Below are positions 40,865 to 50,627 of a DNA stretch of 64,000 nt, piece after piece; position 1 is the first letter of the stretch; every line of letters begins with the position of its first letter. Source of the DNA: Paraniabella hibiscisoli (GTDB lineage Bacteria; Bacteroidota; Bacteroidia; Chitinophagales; Chitinophagaceae); assembly GCF_022512515.1 (NCBI RefSeq), contig NZ_JAKWBK010000001.1, forward strand, positions 4,464,001 through 4,528,000, given 5' to 3'. The notes beneath the pieces were generated by a model, which was given only the letters and a program-made list of their open reading frames with translations, was not told the DNA's origin and ran no database searches. The position numbers were made by a program, and so were the translations under genes.

Positions 40865-41248
40865 TTAGTGATTTTGCAAAACAACCTTTCTGTTTACCGG
40901 TCTGAAATACCAGGATACAAAAGTAAGTATCAGCAGCAATACCGGGCCGAACAAGTCTTTGGCTGCATCGCCGGCAGCCAAATGCGAAAATACAGCCCCC
41001 GACATTACAAAGAAAAAGCCCGCATAAGCCCATTCTTTCAGTAAGGGCAATCTGGGTAATAGCACAACGATCACACCCAGTATTTTCCATACTCCTATAA
41101 TGATTAAGAAGTATGCAGGATATCCCAACCTTATCATCATTGCGGTTTCTGCCTTTAGTTGAATTACCTGCACAATTCCGGTAGATAGCATGCCTAATGC
41201 GAGCCAGGCCGTGCTAATCCAGTAAATGATCTTGTTTCTTTTTAACAT
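40865..41248 (-). CDS. DoxX-like membrane protein
   Basis: An intact protein of 127 residues with four hydrophobic helices (YWISTAWLALGMLSTGIVQVIQL, AYFLIIIGVWKILGVIVVLL, EWAYAGFFFVMSGAVFSHLAAGD, LFGPVLLLILTFVSWYF), the DoxX pattern. It has charged tails. DoxX proteins are small inner-membrane subunits linked to redox or stress functions. It sits between the SRPBCC and YdeI genes with 5-6 nt gaps, so the four genes from 42087 to 40282 form an operon. Confidence 0.88.
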   Translation of the reverse strand: MLKRNKIIYWISTAWLALGMLSTGIVQVIQLKAETAMMIRLGYPAYFLIIIGVWKILGVIVVLLPRLPLLKEWAYAGFFFVMSGAVFSHLAAGDAAKDLFGPVLLLILTFVSWYFRPVNRKVVLQNH

Positions 41249-41254
41249 AATGGG

Positions 41255-41722
41255 TTATTTTAAGGTGGGCGCTATTTTTTCAAGGCGGTCATGCGCCATA
41301 TTGATACCATATTCAAAAGGCATTTTTAATTGTTGCTCACGAAGCTCTACAGACCGGTATATTATCTGCATAGTCAGTTTACTGGTATCAGCAGTTAAAG
41401 GCTCAAATTCCAGGTATTCCAGTTGTACATCAAAAGGCACATTTTCCATTTCAAAAGTGCGCACCATTTTCCGGTTAGGTATTAAAGAGTGTATCACTCC
41501 ATTCGCACGGAACAGCATATTTCCGTTGGCGTCAGTCGTCTCAAACTGGTATCCTCCGTGTGGTACTGCTTCAAATTTCAGTACCTTATTACCCATCCAC
41601 TGTTCTATAATAGCGGCATCGGTATGTGCTTCCCACAATAATTCTACCGGCAGATCAAACTCCCGGGTTATGGTTAATTCCTGCCTGTCCTTTTCTGCAT
41701 GTATTTTTGTTTTTCTTTCCAT
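41255..41722 (-). CDS. SRPBCC/AHSA1-family START-like protein
   Basis: An intact protein of 155 residues. It has the helix-grip fold pattern of AHSA1 proteins: ITREFDLPVELLWEAHTDAAIIEQWMG near the start, FEAVPHGGYQF in the middle, and EFEPLTADTSKLTMQIIYRSVELREQQLKM before the last helix. Members bind small hydrophobic ligands. It is encoded 32 nt after the ArsR-type gene; ArsR-AHSA1 pairs are common and suggest regulation of this operon by that repressor. Confidence 0.9.
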   Translation of the reverse strand: MERKTKIHAEKDRQELTITREFDLPVELLWEAHTDAAIIEQWMGNKVLKFEAVPHGGYQFETTDANGNMLFRANGVIHSLIPNRKMVRTFEMENVPFDVQLEYLEFEPLTADTSKLTMQIIYRSVELREQQLKMPFEYGINMAHDRLEKIAPTLK

Positions 41723-41754
41723 TGGTAGTGGCTTATTTAGTATAATCGAGTTGT

Positions 41755-42087
41755 TTAATCATGTTTCTTTTTTGCTCTTTGCTTCATAATTGCTTCCAGT
41801 TTACTGAAGCGGTCATCCCACATTTGACGAAAGGGCTCTATAAAATCATCAATCTCTTTCATTTTTTCAGCGTTTAATTGATAATACATTTCACGGCCAT
41901 TTTGTTCCGACTGCAGCAGTTCACAGGCTGTGAGTATTTGCAAATGTTTTGATACCGTAGGCCTGGCTGTATCGAAGTTGGCTGCAATAGCGCCCGCCGT
42001 AAGTGATGGCGTAACTGTCAACAATAATAATATGGCTCTCCGTGTAGGATCGGCAATGGCTTGAAATACGTCTCTTCTCAGGTTCAT
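41755..42087 (-). CDS. ArsR-family winged-helix repressor
   Basis: An intact protein of 110 residues starting at ATG 42087. The winged-helix is MNLRRDVFQAIADPTRRAILLLL..., with the recognition helix ARPTVSKHLQILTACELLQSE and the wing NGREMYYQLNAEKM. The cysteine-based metal sites of ArsR/CadC are absent apart from one Cys in TACE, so it is probably a ligand- or redox-sensing member of the PadR/ArsR-like group that pairs with AHSA1 proteins. It heads the operon 42087-40282 and probably represses it through the operators at 42090-42133. Confidence 0.92.
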   Translation of the reverse strand: MNLRRDVFQAIADPTRRAILLLLTVTPSLTAGAIAANFDTARPTVSKHLQILTACELLQSEQNGREMYYQLNAEKMKEIDDFIEPFRQMWDDRFSKLEAIMKQRAKKKHD

Positions 42088-42089
42088 TA

Positions 42090-42137
42090 TGTAGCTATTT
42101 GGCTACAAATTTATGTGTAGTTATTTGACTACGCAAA
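42090..42137 (-). promoter_or_regulatory. Promoter with two operators for the ArsR operon
   Basis: On the minus strand TTTG (42137-42134), exactly 20 nt, then TAAATTTG (42113-42106) give a textbook sigma-ABfr promoter. Operator A, TGTAGC-6 nt-GCTACA (42090-42107), covers the end of the -7 box and the likely start site. Operator B, TGTAGT-6 nt-ACTACG (42116-42133), fills the spacer. Both share the 6-nt core TATTTG as read on the plus strand, and the centres are 26 nt apart. Repressor binding would block RNA polymerase; the bound protein is very likely the adjacent ArsR-type protein. Confidence 0.8.
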
Positions 42138-42164
42138 TTTATTTTTAAAAGAAGGTGACCGGAT

Positions 42165-44629
42165 CTATAAAAGATTAAAATTCTTTTTCGCCCATTTCAC
42201 TTTGGGGAGTACTATTTTGCGGTTTTTGCGTGACAGATTAAATCCTACGGAAAATTGTAGTTGATCAGGCTCGTAGATATAATGTGTAGTAGTATAAAAG
42301 TCATTACCCCAGGTGGTGATGCGTTGTCGATTGGAGATATTTAAACCAGCATCCATATTCAGCCACTGAAACTGGAAGTACCATCGTTTATTCGCCGTTG
42401 TTTTTTTAACGGTGAAATGAGGGGTAAGGAAGGCGCCATCTTCACCCTGGGCGGTAGCCCGCTGAGAAATATAATTGATACTGAGTTGCAGCAGCCAGTT
42501 TTGAGGTAGGTTAAATGATTGGGTACTATTGATGCTATAAACCAGGCTGCGGTTTTGCACCTGTAATGCTCCGTTGAATATCCTTCCTTTAATCTGGTAA
42601 TCGTACAAATTGCCCCCCAATATAAATTGCCACACCCTTCCTAGCCCGATATTCAGGTTGGCTTCCAGACCGGTTTGTAAAGCGCTGCCGGCATTAGTAA
42701 ATACGCGGTTTAGTATAGTATCTGCAAAAACGCTATTCACCCTTTGTATAGGATTGGCAATTCTTTGATGATAAAGGGTTGCAAACAGTGTGTTCTTTCC
42801 AAAACTGTATTCAATACCCGCTTCATAAGTACCGGTAAACTCCGGCAACAGATCAGGATCTCCTTGCTCCAGCGTTTCGGAGTGTTCCCGCTCTGGCACC
42901 GGATTCAGTTCAAAATTATTGGTGCGTTTCACCCTTTTGTTATAACCTACCTTCAATATGCTGTGTTCAGACAGGGCATATCTTATTTGAAATGAAGGGA
43001 ACAGGTTGGTAAGCCGCAATTGATTTTGACGCCCCGTATTAGATAATAGCAAATCTCTTTCAGAACGTTCCAATCTTAGTCCTGCAGCATAGTTGAACGC
43101 TTTTGATGAACCGTTGTATTGTACATAGCCTGCATGAATGCGGTTACTTACACGTACTGAGCTACTGAAATTGGGATCCGTAACAAACTGCTTGCTGCCA
43201 TTGACCAAGGTTTGGTAAAGAAACTCACCCTGCTGGTGGTCGTATCTGAATTGGTAACCTGTTTGAAAGCTGCAGCTTCCTATCGTTTTCTGATAATCCA
43301 TTTTAGCACGGTAGGCATTAAGCGGGTTGGTATTAGGATTGACGGTGTATTGGATGGTGTCATTGATGTTTGGATATTGCACATTCAGATTATAGGTGAT
43401 TCCCGAAAGATCCGCACGCTCAAATAATCCTGAAAAGCTTAACCTCGAGTCTTTGCTAAAATCATGGCTATAGTCCAGGTTCACTAACGTAAAAATGCCT
43501 TCCTTGTTCTGTGTATTCTCGTTATAATAAGTAAAAGACGACAGATTGCCCGTACTCAGGTTTTGCCTTGTATTGTGGTACACGAGATCAGCCACCCGGC
43601 TCTGAAATTTTTGCCGGTATAAAAACCACCTGTAAAGCTGTTACGGGGATCTGGTTTAAAACTCACAGAAAATCTTCCGCCGTAATTATAACGCCAGAAG
43701 CTGCGCTCACCCGAAGAAGGAAAGCTCGTTTTGATGCCATTGCTGATTGTATATACATCGCCTTCCCTAAAACCGGCTATGTCGTTTCTCAGGTAGTTAA
43801 GTCCCAGGTTCCAGTTCCATTTCTTTTTGTTGTAGCTCGTTACCAGATCTATTCCATAACGTTGAGGCTTATTGTACCGTTTGTTATCAAAGTCATTTAA
43901 CGGCGGGGCTCCGCCCATTATAGTAGCCTGTACCATCCAGCCATCTTCCACGCCGGTTTTCGTTACAATATTAATAACCCCGCTTTTACCGTCGGCATCA
44001 TAGGCGGCACCAGGACTGGTGATTACTTCAACACGCTCAATTGCGCCAGCCGGCAACTGTCCCAGCACCAGTGCGGGGTCTGCCTGTGTAGGTTTTCCAT
44101 TTAATAAAAGCAAAAAGCTACCCGAGCCTCTGAATGCAATATCGCCCTGGGCATTAACGGATACCGAGGGTAAATTTCTTAATACATGTGCGCCGGTTCC
44201 GTTAGCGGCATTGCCAAACTGTGATGCCTGGTAAACCTGCCTGTCAATCTTAAAAGAAGACGGTGCTTTTCGGCCATCCACTACTATGGCAGCCAAAGAC
44301 TGTATCCGCGGCACCAATTGTATCGTACCTATATTCCAGTTTGAACCAGTGTAGAGCGGTAAAGTTATTTCAACTTCTTCGTAGGACGCATGGCTTAGTT
44401 TCAGTTTTACGGGCGGTTTGTCCATTAACATTATTGAAAAAGCGCCGCGTTGATCAGTTGTACCGCTTGCCATAATAGCAGATGCTTTTTCGACAACACG
44501 TACTGTAACGTCGCTCAATGGTTTTTGATCTGAGCTATCAATAACAAGCCCTTTAATTGTGATCGTTTGCGCCATGCAAAATAACTGTGCAAGGAGCATG
44601 GATAAAAGAAAGATAAGCCGTGTCATCAT
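42165..44629 (-). CDS. TonB-dependent receptor-like outer-membrane protein (OMP_b-brl_3 type), frameshifted
   Basis: ATG at 44629 (or the next codon) begins a signal peptide ending FCMAQ. A CarboxypepD_reg-like beta-sandwich (IKGLVIDSSDQKPLSDVTVRV) precedes the plug domain (LRNLPSVSVNAQGDIAFRGSG, LLLNGKPTQADP, IERVEVITSPGAAYDADGKSGVINIVTKTG). The barrel extends to the end with strands such as YNKKKWNWNLGLNYLRND and LQFSVGFNLSRK. The frame breaks near 43600; the parts join at YTGKNFRARVADLVYHNTRQ. About 820 residues. No TonB box is obvious. No SusD partner is next to it, so it is more likely an OMP_b-brl_3 protein than a SusC; its substrate is unknown. Confidence 0.87.
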
Positions 44630-44716
44630 ATTTCAAATTTCTCTGTGCCCGCAAAATTTATGAATCAGGACAATAAAAAATGGTCTATTTGAAAATACAC
44701 TGGTGTGCCGAAAGTG

Positions 44717-45531
44717 TTAGGGGTGTCTTAGTTGTGAGGGGGTAGAGCCCGTATTTTTTTGAAGTATTTAGTAAAATGAGAATTGTCTTTAAAGCCCAAC
44801 TGGTAGGCAATTTCAGAAACAGACTGTTGGGTATATAGCAGTAGTCTCGAGGCTTCTGATACTATATATTTTGATAAAATGACTGAAGCAGGTTTCCCGG
44901 TTTCTTTTTTACAAGCTGCATTTAAGTTTTGAGGGGATGTATGGAGCAGCCTCGCGTAATAAGCAACATTGTTGATCAATTCATTCGAAGCAGCAAGCTG
45001 TTCGTGGAATGACAGGTATAAGCTTCCCCGCGATTTTTGGCCTGGAGACAGTGCCTGCTGCAATAGTTTTGTAAATAACGCTTTCATAAGGTGTATCAAA
45101 ACAGTATTTTGTTTTTCTGTTACGGCATTTTCCCTGGTTAATAAGTCAAATAAAGATTCTATAACCGGTGCGTCTTCCAAATCGATATTCAGCGCACAAT
45201 CAGCGCTTATCCGGGACAGTAAATAGTTGAGCTCATGATCAAAATATTGGTCAACAAATGTTTTTTTCAATATCAACACATAACCTTCCGGCTCCGAATC
45301 CATATTCCAGAAGTGTAGTTGGTCCTGCTTAATAATATGTAAAACAGGTGGCCTGATAAAAAGAGTGTCGGCATCAATAGTGTGATAGCCCGAACCCGCG
45401 GATAAATATACCAGTTCAATATAACTGTGGTGTTTGTGCGGTACTGTTGTTCTTACATTTTTTCTGAAGGCTTCTATTTTAATACCCTTTTTATTTGCCT
45501 TGTCCTTTATCTCAATCGCATAATTCATCAT
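44717..45531 (-). CDS. AraC-family transcription regulator, frameshifted near the C-terminus
   Basis: The N-terminal cupin-like part (residues 1-140) has KHHSYIELVYLSAGSGYHTID; the C-terminal AraC domain has NVAYYARLLHTSPQNLNAACKKETGKPASVIL and SVSEIAYQLGFKDNSHFTKYFKK. One A is missing in the run near 44757; restored, the end reads KNTGSTPSQLRHP with a stop at 44717, the usual TGxTPSxxR ending. About 271 residues. It lies next to the outer-membrane receptor gene in the same orientation (88 nt apart) and may regulate it; the ligand is unknown. Confidence 0.88.
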
Positions 45532-45727
45532 TCTTTTTTAAAGGTCAGTTCACCCGTTAAACTGAAGTGTGGAAAATACAAAAAGTTTCCAGTATTGTAA
45601 GTTATTTGCAAGTCTAACATCATTTAACGTGCTTTTATTAGGCTGATGGAATTGTTTTCAGGTTTACACGCTCCTGGTTCAATAGAGTTTACTAAATTAG
45701 CAACACCTTGTTTTAGTTAAAACAGTC

Positions 45728-47689
45728 ATGAATTATAGCAATCGTCAACACCAGGAGTATTTTCCTGACAAATCTGGTGAAATGGGTTTCAACCGGCAGG
45801 TACAGGATGGTGAAACCTTGCTGCTTTTGTTTTGGACTCTTCTCTTGATATCATTCAGGCTTTTGATGCCGTGAGAGATGATTCGGGGGTTATTGTTGAT
45901 TTCATCTGGAAAGTTCAGAACAAAAAAGGCCGGCAACAAAATGGTGACGTAATCGGCAAAAGCCTTTTGCTGCAAAATCCTGGTGTGCTGTCTTCAGGAA
46001 TTTTCAGTAGAATGATACAGGTAGTGGAGACCGGAACAGCCAGTGAACAGGAACAATATTATTATCAGGAACAATTCGAGGGCCAGTGGTTTTATCAGGC
46101 TTTGGTAAAGCAGGGCGACGGTGTAACCATGACCACCAGAGATATTACTGCACAGAAAAAGGCTCAGCTCGATACGGAATCTGCCAAGAACCGGCTGGAA
46201 GCAATTATTAATGTATCGGCTATTGCACTTGCAAAACTGGTTGCCATTCGTAACCCGGAGGGACGGATCATTGACTTTATGTACGACTGGCTTAACGACG
46301 CTGCAATAAGAATCAGTTTTGATGCAACGCATAAAAGTATGTTGCAATCTTTTCCTTATACAGCTACCAGCGGTTTATTTGATTTGATGGTAAAGGCTGC
46401 GGAAACGGGAGAAATGCAACAGACAGAACTCCATTATTCCTCAGATGGATATGATCTCTGGCTTTATTACAAAATAGCAAAATTAGACGATGGCGTGATG
46501 TTTTCCTGCGATAATATCACGGATCGTAGAAAAAATGAGCAGGAAGTGTTAGAGTTGAAAGACAAGATGGCCCAAAAGACTAAAGACCAGCTAAAGCAAA
46601 GTGAAACACTGTTGGCCAGCATATTCAAAGCTTCACCAATTGGCCTTGGTTTTTTTGATATGAAGGGAGAGCCTGTTTTACTAAATGATGAAATGAGGCG
46701 TTTTTTGCCAACAGGTGCCATGCCTTCGCGTGATAAAAAAATGTCGACAAGTGGCTGGCTTTTAACCCTGACGGGAGCAGGATTGAACCACATAATTATC
46801 CCGGAGCCAGGGCTTTGAGAGGAGATCCCATTCTACCTTTTCTCGAAATGCAATATCTAGGGGATAATGCAGCGCCTGTTTGGGCGCGAGTTAGTTCTGT
46901 ACCTTTTCTCGATGATACCGGCGTTGTACTTGGTTTTATATCGGTAATAACAGATATTAATGAATTAAAACAAACAACTGAAGAACTGAGGGAAAGCGAG
47001 CAGCAGTTGAAGCAGTTGCTGAGGCAAAAAGATGAGTTTATCAGTACAGCCAGCCACGAACTTAAAACACCTGTCACTAGCATTAAAGCTTATGCGCAAC
47101 TGGTACAGGCAAACCTTGAGCGATCGGGCGACCCTCAGAATGGAGACTTATTGTCCAGGCTCAACAGGCAAATTGACCGCTTGATCAACCTTATCAATCA
47201 ATTACTGGATCTTACACGCGTGCAGGAAGGAAAATTGGAGTTGCGGCTGGAAAAAACAGATATATGCGAATTACTATTGGAGCATATAGAAGAAATAAGG
47301 CCTACAACTCTTAATTCACTGGTTTTAGAAGCTGCGCACCTGCCCCTCATAAAAATAGATCGGGAAAGGATAGGACAGGTGATTACGAATCTCTTGTCTA
47401 ACGCTATAAAGTATTCTTCGCCAGGTACGCAAATTAGAATTGCAGCTGAGGCCTTACAAGAGGGCATTCTCATTAGTGTTCAAGACCAGGGGAGGGTATT
47501 TCTGAAAAAGACCAGCAAAAAGTATTTGAACGGTTTTTTCGCACTACAGATGTCCATACCCACCTGGCGCCGGGTATGGGACTGGGTTTGTATATTTCAG
47601 AGCAAATTATCCGACGACATGGGGGTGCTTTTTCGCTTGAAAGTAAAAAGGGAGAGGGGTCTGTTTTTTCGTTTCTGCTACCTTTTTAA
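45728..47689 (+). CDS. PAS-domain histidine kinase, cytoplasmic, frameshifted
   Basis: ATG at 45728 (MNYSNRQHQEY). There are three PAS-like units (first around DSSLDIIQAFDAVRDDSG, second AIINVSAIALAKLVAIRNPEG, third LLASIFKASPIGLGFFDMKGEP), each ending in an R-D-I-T or S-V-I-T-D-I type turn. The kinase core has STASHELKTPVTSIKAYAQL (H box), GQVITNLLSNAIKYSSPG (N box), then, after restoring a base near 47490, GISEKDQQKVFERFF and GMGLGLYISEQIIRR. Breaks are near 45823, 46810 and 47490; the stop is at 47687-47689. About 650 residues, no membrane segments. It is an orphan with no receiver gene beside it. The following 290 nt lead to a promoter at 47917. Confidence 0.85.
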
Positions 47690-47916
47690 AGAAGAGTAAC
47701 TACTTCGCAAAAAGGTAAGTTGACTTGAATACATACTACCCGCAGTGAAATATCATAAATTGTCTCGGCCCTTCTGAATTTCTTCCACTTAAATCCACTG
47801 CTGTTACCAACACTCACCACACGGATGCGGGGAGATACCGACCGTATGTTATTGAAAGAAATATTTAATCAATTAGGCGAAAAATAGGCTACTAAAAAAA
47901 TAATTAACTGTTTTTA

Positions 47917-47946
47917 TTGTTTACTTTGTATTTCAAAGTACTTTTG
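47917..47946 (+). promoter_or_regulatory. Promoter with embedded operator for the membrane protein gene
   Basis: TTG (47917-47919), 19 nt, TACTTTTG (47939-47946) match the Bacteroidota promoter. Inside the spacer is a perfect inverted repeat TACTTTG-5 nt-CAAAGTA (47922-47940), positioned to act as an operator. The regulator is not encoded beside it. The start codon is at 47984. Confidence 0.6.
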
Positions 47947-47983
47947 TATTAGAGATTCTTTATTAACGTATAATACAATAATT

Positions 47984-48550
47984 ATGAAAAAACAGGCAAC
48001 ATTATTCCGGTCGTTGACAACGGTGGCAATAGTTACGATTGCTTTGCTGCTAGTACCTTTTATTTCCATGCAATTTACCAGCCAGGTAAACTGGAGTGCA
48101 GCCGACTTTTTAATTATGGGTGCTCTGATATTTGGCATCGGGCTATCCTATGTAATCATCAACCGATTTGCGCCCAATTGGGTGTACCGTATTGCTATCA
48201 CCTTAGCCCTGATGGCCACGTTTTTAATGATATGGGTTAATATGGCCGTGGGTCTAATTGGCAGCGGACCCAATGCTGCTAATATAATGTATGGAATTAT
48301 TGTATTGGTTGCAGTTGTCGGTGTTACTGTTTCGCGTTTAAGAGCCGCTGGTATGGAGCGTACTATGTACGCGATGGTATCTATGTTGATGCTGCTTACC
48401 GGTGTTGCTTTACTTGCAGGTATGGATCAATATCCCGGTAGTTCATCCAAAGAAATACTAGCAGTAGGGGCTTTTTTCTCTGTACTGTTTTTCGTTTCCG
48501 GCAGGCTTTTTAATGCTGCTAAAAATCCGCGGTTTTCGCAGAATGTATAA
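47984..48550 (+). CDS. Hypothetical membrane protein, six helices
   Basis: An intact protein of 188 residues with about six hydrophobic segments (VAIVTIALLLVPFI, FLIMGALIFGIGLSYVII, WVYRIAITLALMATFLMIWVNMAVGLIG, IMYGIIVLVAVVGVTVSRL, MYAMVSMLMLLTGVALLAGM, AVGAFFSVLFFVSGRLF). It resembles Bacteroidota small membrane proteins of unknown function. No motif identifies a substrate. The promoter upstream carries an inverted repeat, so expression is probably controlled. The downstream 120 nt are very AT-rich. Confidence 0.75.
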   Translation: MKKQATLFRSLTTVAIVTIALLLVPFISMQFTSQVNWSAADFLIMGALIFGIGLSYVIINRFAPNWVYRIAITLALMATFLMIWVNMAVGLIGSGPNAANIMYGIIVLVAVVGVTVSRLRAAGMERTMYAMVSMLMLLTGVALLAGMDQYPGSSSKEILAVGAFFSVLFFVSGRLFNAAKNPRFSQNV

Positions 48551-48671
48551 TTTTAAATATAAATAATAATTTTATATTAAAACTCATTAATTATTATTTA
48601 TCAAAGGTTTAAAAAATTTTACCTATTATTTAATTTAATATAAAAATAAGACTTCGGCCGTTGCTCACCTA

Positions 48672-49598
48672 TTAATTAAACTGTTGCCTGAACTCAAGAG
48701 GCGATAAACTGGTTTTGGTTTTAAAAAGCTTGCTGAAAGATTGGGCATATTCAAACCCCAGCATATAAGCCACTTCACTTATCGACAAATTGGTGGTAGA
48801 CAGCATTTCCTTTGCTTTTTCAATCAACCGGGCGTGTATATGTTGCTGTGCATTTTGCCCTGTATGTGCACGTAACATGTCGCTAAGATAGCTGGGAGAA
48901 ATGTTGAGCTGACCGGCCAGGTGAGCTACTGTAGGTAAACCCTGGTTTAAAGCAGCCTCGCTGGTAAAATAATTTTCGAGCAAAGTTTCGAGTTTTTCCA
49001 GCAAGCTATTGTTAGCTATTTTGCGCGTAATAAACTGTCGCTTATAAAACCTGTTGGCAAAATTGAGCAGTAGCTCTACTTGTGCGATCACAATTTCCTG
49101 GCTAAAGTCGTCTATTCGGCTTTGTAGCTCTTTATCCATCATAGCAAACAATGAAAAAATAGTAGCCTGTTCTTCGTCGGATAAATGCAGCGCCTCATTT
49201 GCTGTATAAGAAAAGAAACCATACTGCTTTATAGTGCGCGCCAACGCGTGACCCAGGAAAAAATCGGGGTGTATAAGCAATGTGAAATAGCAATTACCAA
49301 CCGGTTCGGGCTTAACTGCATGACCGCCGATTACCTGCTGTGGCGCTGCAAACATAAGTCCTCCACCATTAAAGTCATAATAGTCCTGGCCATATCGTAG
49401 CTTAGCGCTTGCCGGTGGCTTAAACGATATTTTATAAAAGCTCAGCACATGTGAACTTCCCAGTGCCTGTGAACAAATGGGTAAATGTTCGCCATTGATT
49501 AAGCTAATGAGCGGATGCTTTGGTTGGGGTAATCCCATTAACCGATGCGCCTCTGATATTGAAGCAAATTGCTGATGGATGGATACTTCTTTTTTCAT
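48672..49598 (-). CDS. AraC-family transcription regulator
   Basis: An intact protein of 308 residues. The first 180 residues are a cupin-like sensor (SLINGEHLPICSQALGSSHVLSFYKISFKPP, DFNGGGLMFAAPQQVIGG). The AraC domain at about 215-305 has VAHLAGQLNISPSYLSDMLRAHTGQNAQQHIHARLIEKAKEML and SISEVAYMLGFEYAQSFSKLFKTKTSLSPLEFRQQ. It is followed 64 nt upstream on the minus strand by an SDR gene in the same direction. AraC and SDR pairs of this type are common, the regulator controlling the dehydrogenase. Confidence 0.92.
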   Translation of the reverse strand: MKKEVSIHQQFASISEAHRLMGLPQPKHPLISLINGEHLPICSQALGSSHVLSFYKISFKPPASAKLRYGQDYYDFNGGGLMFAAPQQVIGGHAVKPEPVGNCYFTLLIHPDFFLGHALARTIKQYGFFSYTANEALHLSDEEQATIFSLFAMMDKELQSRIDDFSQEIVIAQVELLLNFANRFYKRQFITRKIANNSLLEKLETLLENYFTSEAALNQGLPTVAHLAGQLNISPSYLSDMLRAHTGQNAQQHIHARLIEKAKEMLSTTNLSISEVAYMLGFEYAQSFSKLFKTKTSLSPLEFRQQFN

Positions 49599-49603
49599 TC
49601 AAT

Positions 49604-49652
49604 GTATAAAACAACGATAACCGGCATCGGGTTCAACGCCGGCTATCGTTTT
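49604..49652 (-). terminator. Terminator between the SDR and AraC genes
   Basis: AACGATAACCGGC (49613-49625) and GCCGGCTATCGTT (49638-49650) form a 13-bp stem with a single mismatch and a 12-nt loop. On the minus strand it is followed by GTTTTAT and begins 10 nt after the SDR stop, so it ends the SDR transcript before the AraC start at 49598. Confidence 0.75.
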
Positions 49653-49661
49653 AGGGAATAG

Positions 49662-50503
49662 TTATTTTGTAACACTTTGCGCAGTATTGGAGACTTCGGC
49701 CCAGGCTTCCCATTCTGCCAGGCGCTGGTGGTAGGCACTGCGGGTCCAGGGTAATGCCTGGTTGCCCAAAAAGAACCTTAGTGGAGGTGCGGGTGCATCC
49801 ACTATGGTAAACAACGCCTGAGGGGTTGCAGCAGGATCTCCTTTTTCCAGGTTCTGCAGGTTTTCCGCAAAGCTGGCTTTTAGATCGGAGTAAATATCAA
49901 GGCTTTCAGCAAATTTTAAGGACTGCTGACTGCCAAATTCGGTAGCATAGGCACCTGGCTCTATTATAGTTACTTTGATGCCAAAATGCTTAACTTCTTC
50001 CGCCAGGCTTTCATGAATAGCTTCGAAAGCCCATTTGGAAGAACAATAGTAACCAATTACAGGAAGCGTTACGTGACCAAGGTTGCTCGAAACACCTAAT
50101 ATATGTCCATGGCCCTGCTGCCGAAGCAGTGGCAGCGCGGCCTGTATTACCGCCACGGGTCCCAGAACATTGGTTTCATATAATGCGCGTATCTCCTCAG
50201 CCCGGGCTTCTTCTATGGTACCTACCAGGGAGTAGCCTGCGTTGTTCAGCACTATATCCAGCTTGCCAAAATGAGCATGCGCCTGTTGCACGACTTTTTT
50301 ACCTTTTCTGCATTGGTCACATCCAGCGCAAGGGTTAATACCCGGTTGCCATACTTTTCGTTGAGGTCAGTGATGCTATCCACACTGCGTGCCGTAGCTG
50401 CTACCCGGTCCCCACGTTCCAGGGCTGCTTCTGTCCATACCCGGCCAAAACCACGAGAAGCACCCGTAATCAGCCATACTTTACCAGTTGTTGTCTCTGT
50501 CAT
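49662..50503 (-). CDS. Classical short-chain dehydrogenase/reductase, frameshifted
   Basis: ATG at 50503. The cofactor motif is TGASRGFG (residues 13-20), then NNAG in LDIVLNNAGYSLVG, the catalytic serine in ILGVSSNLG and the catalytic pair YYCSSK (Y-x-x-x-K). The frame changes near 50295; the pieces join as VTNAEKV-QQAHAHFGKLDIVLNN. About 280 residues. Residues after G in the beta-2 strand (ATARSVDSI) favour NADP(H). The substrate is unknown. It is a likely target of the AraC gene that follows it. Confidence 0.88.
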
Positions 50504-50627
50504 ATTAATTATTTAGAGACCAAAGGTTGTAATTGCTATAAAACTCCGCCTAGGCTAAACGAGGTACTTTGTGTTCAAATTGCGGATAAGAGAAATTAGG
50601 CTCAACAGGAATAATGACCCGCACGGG

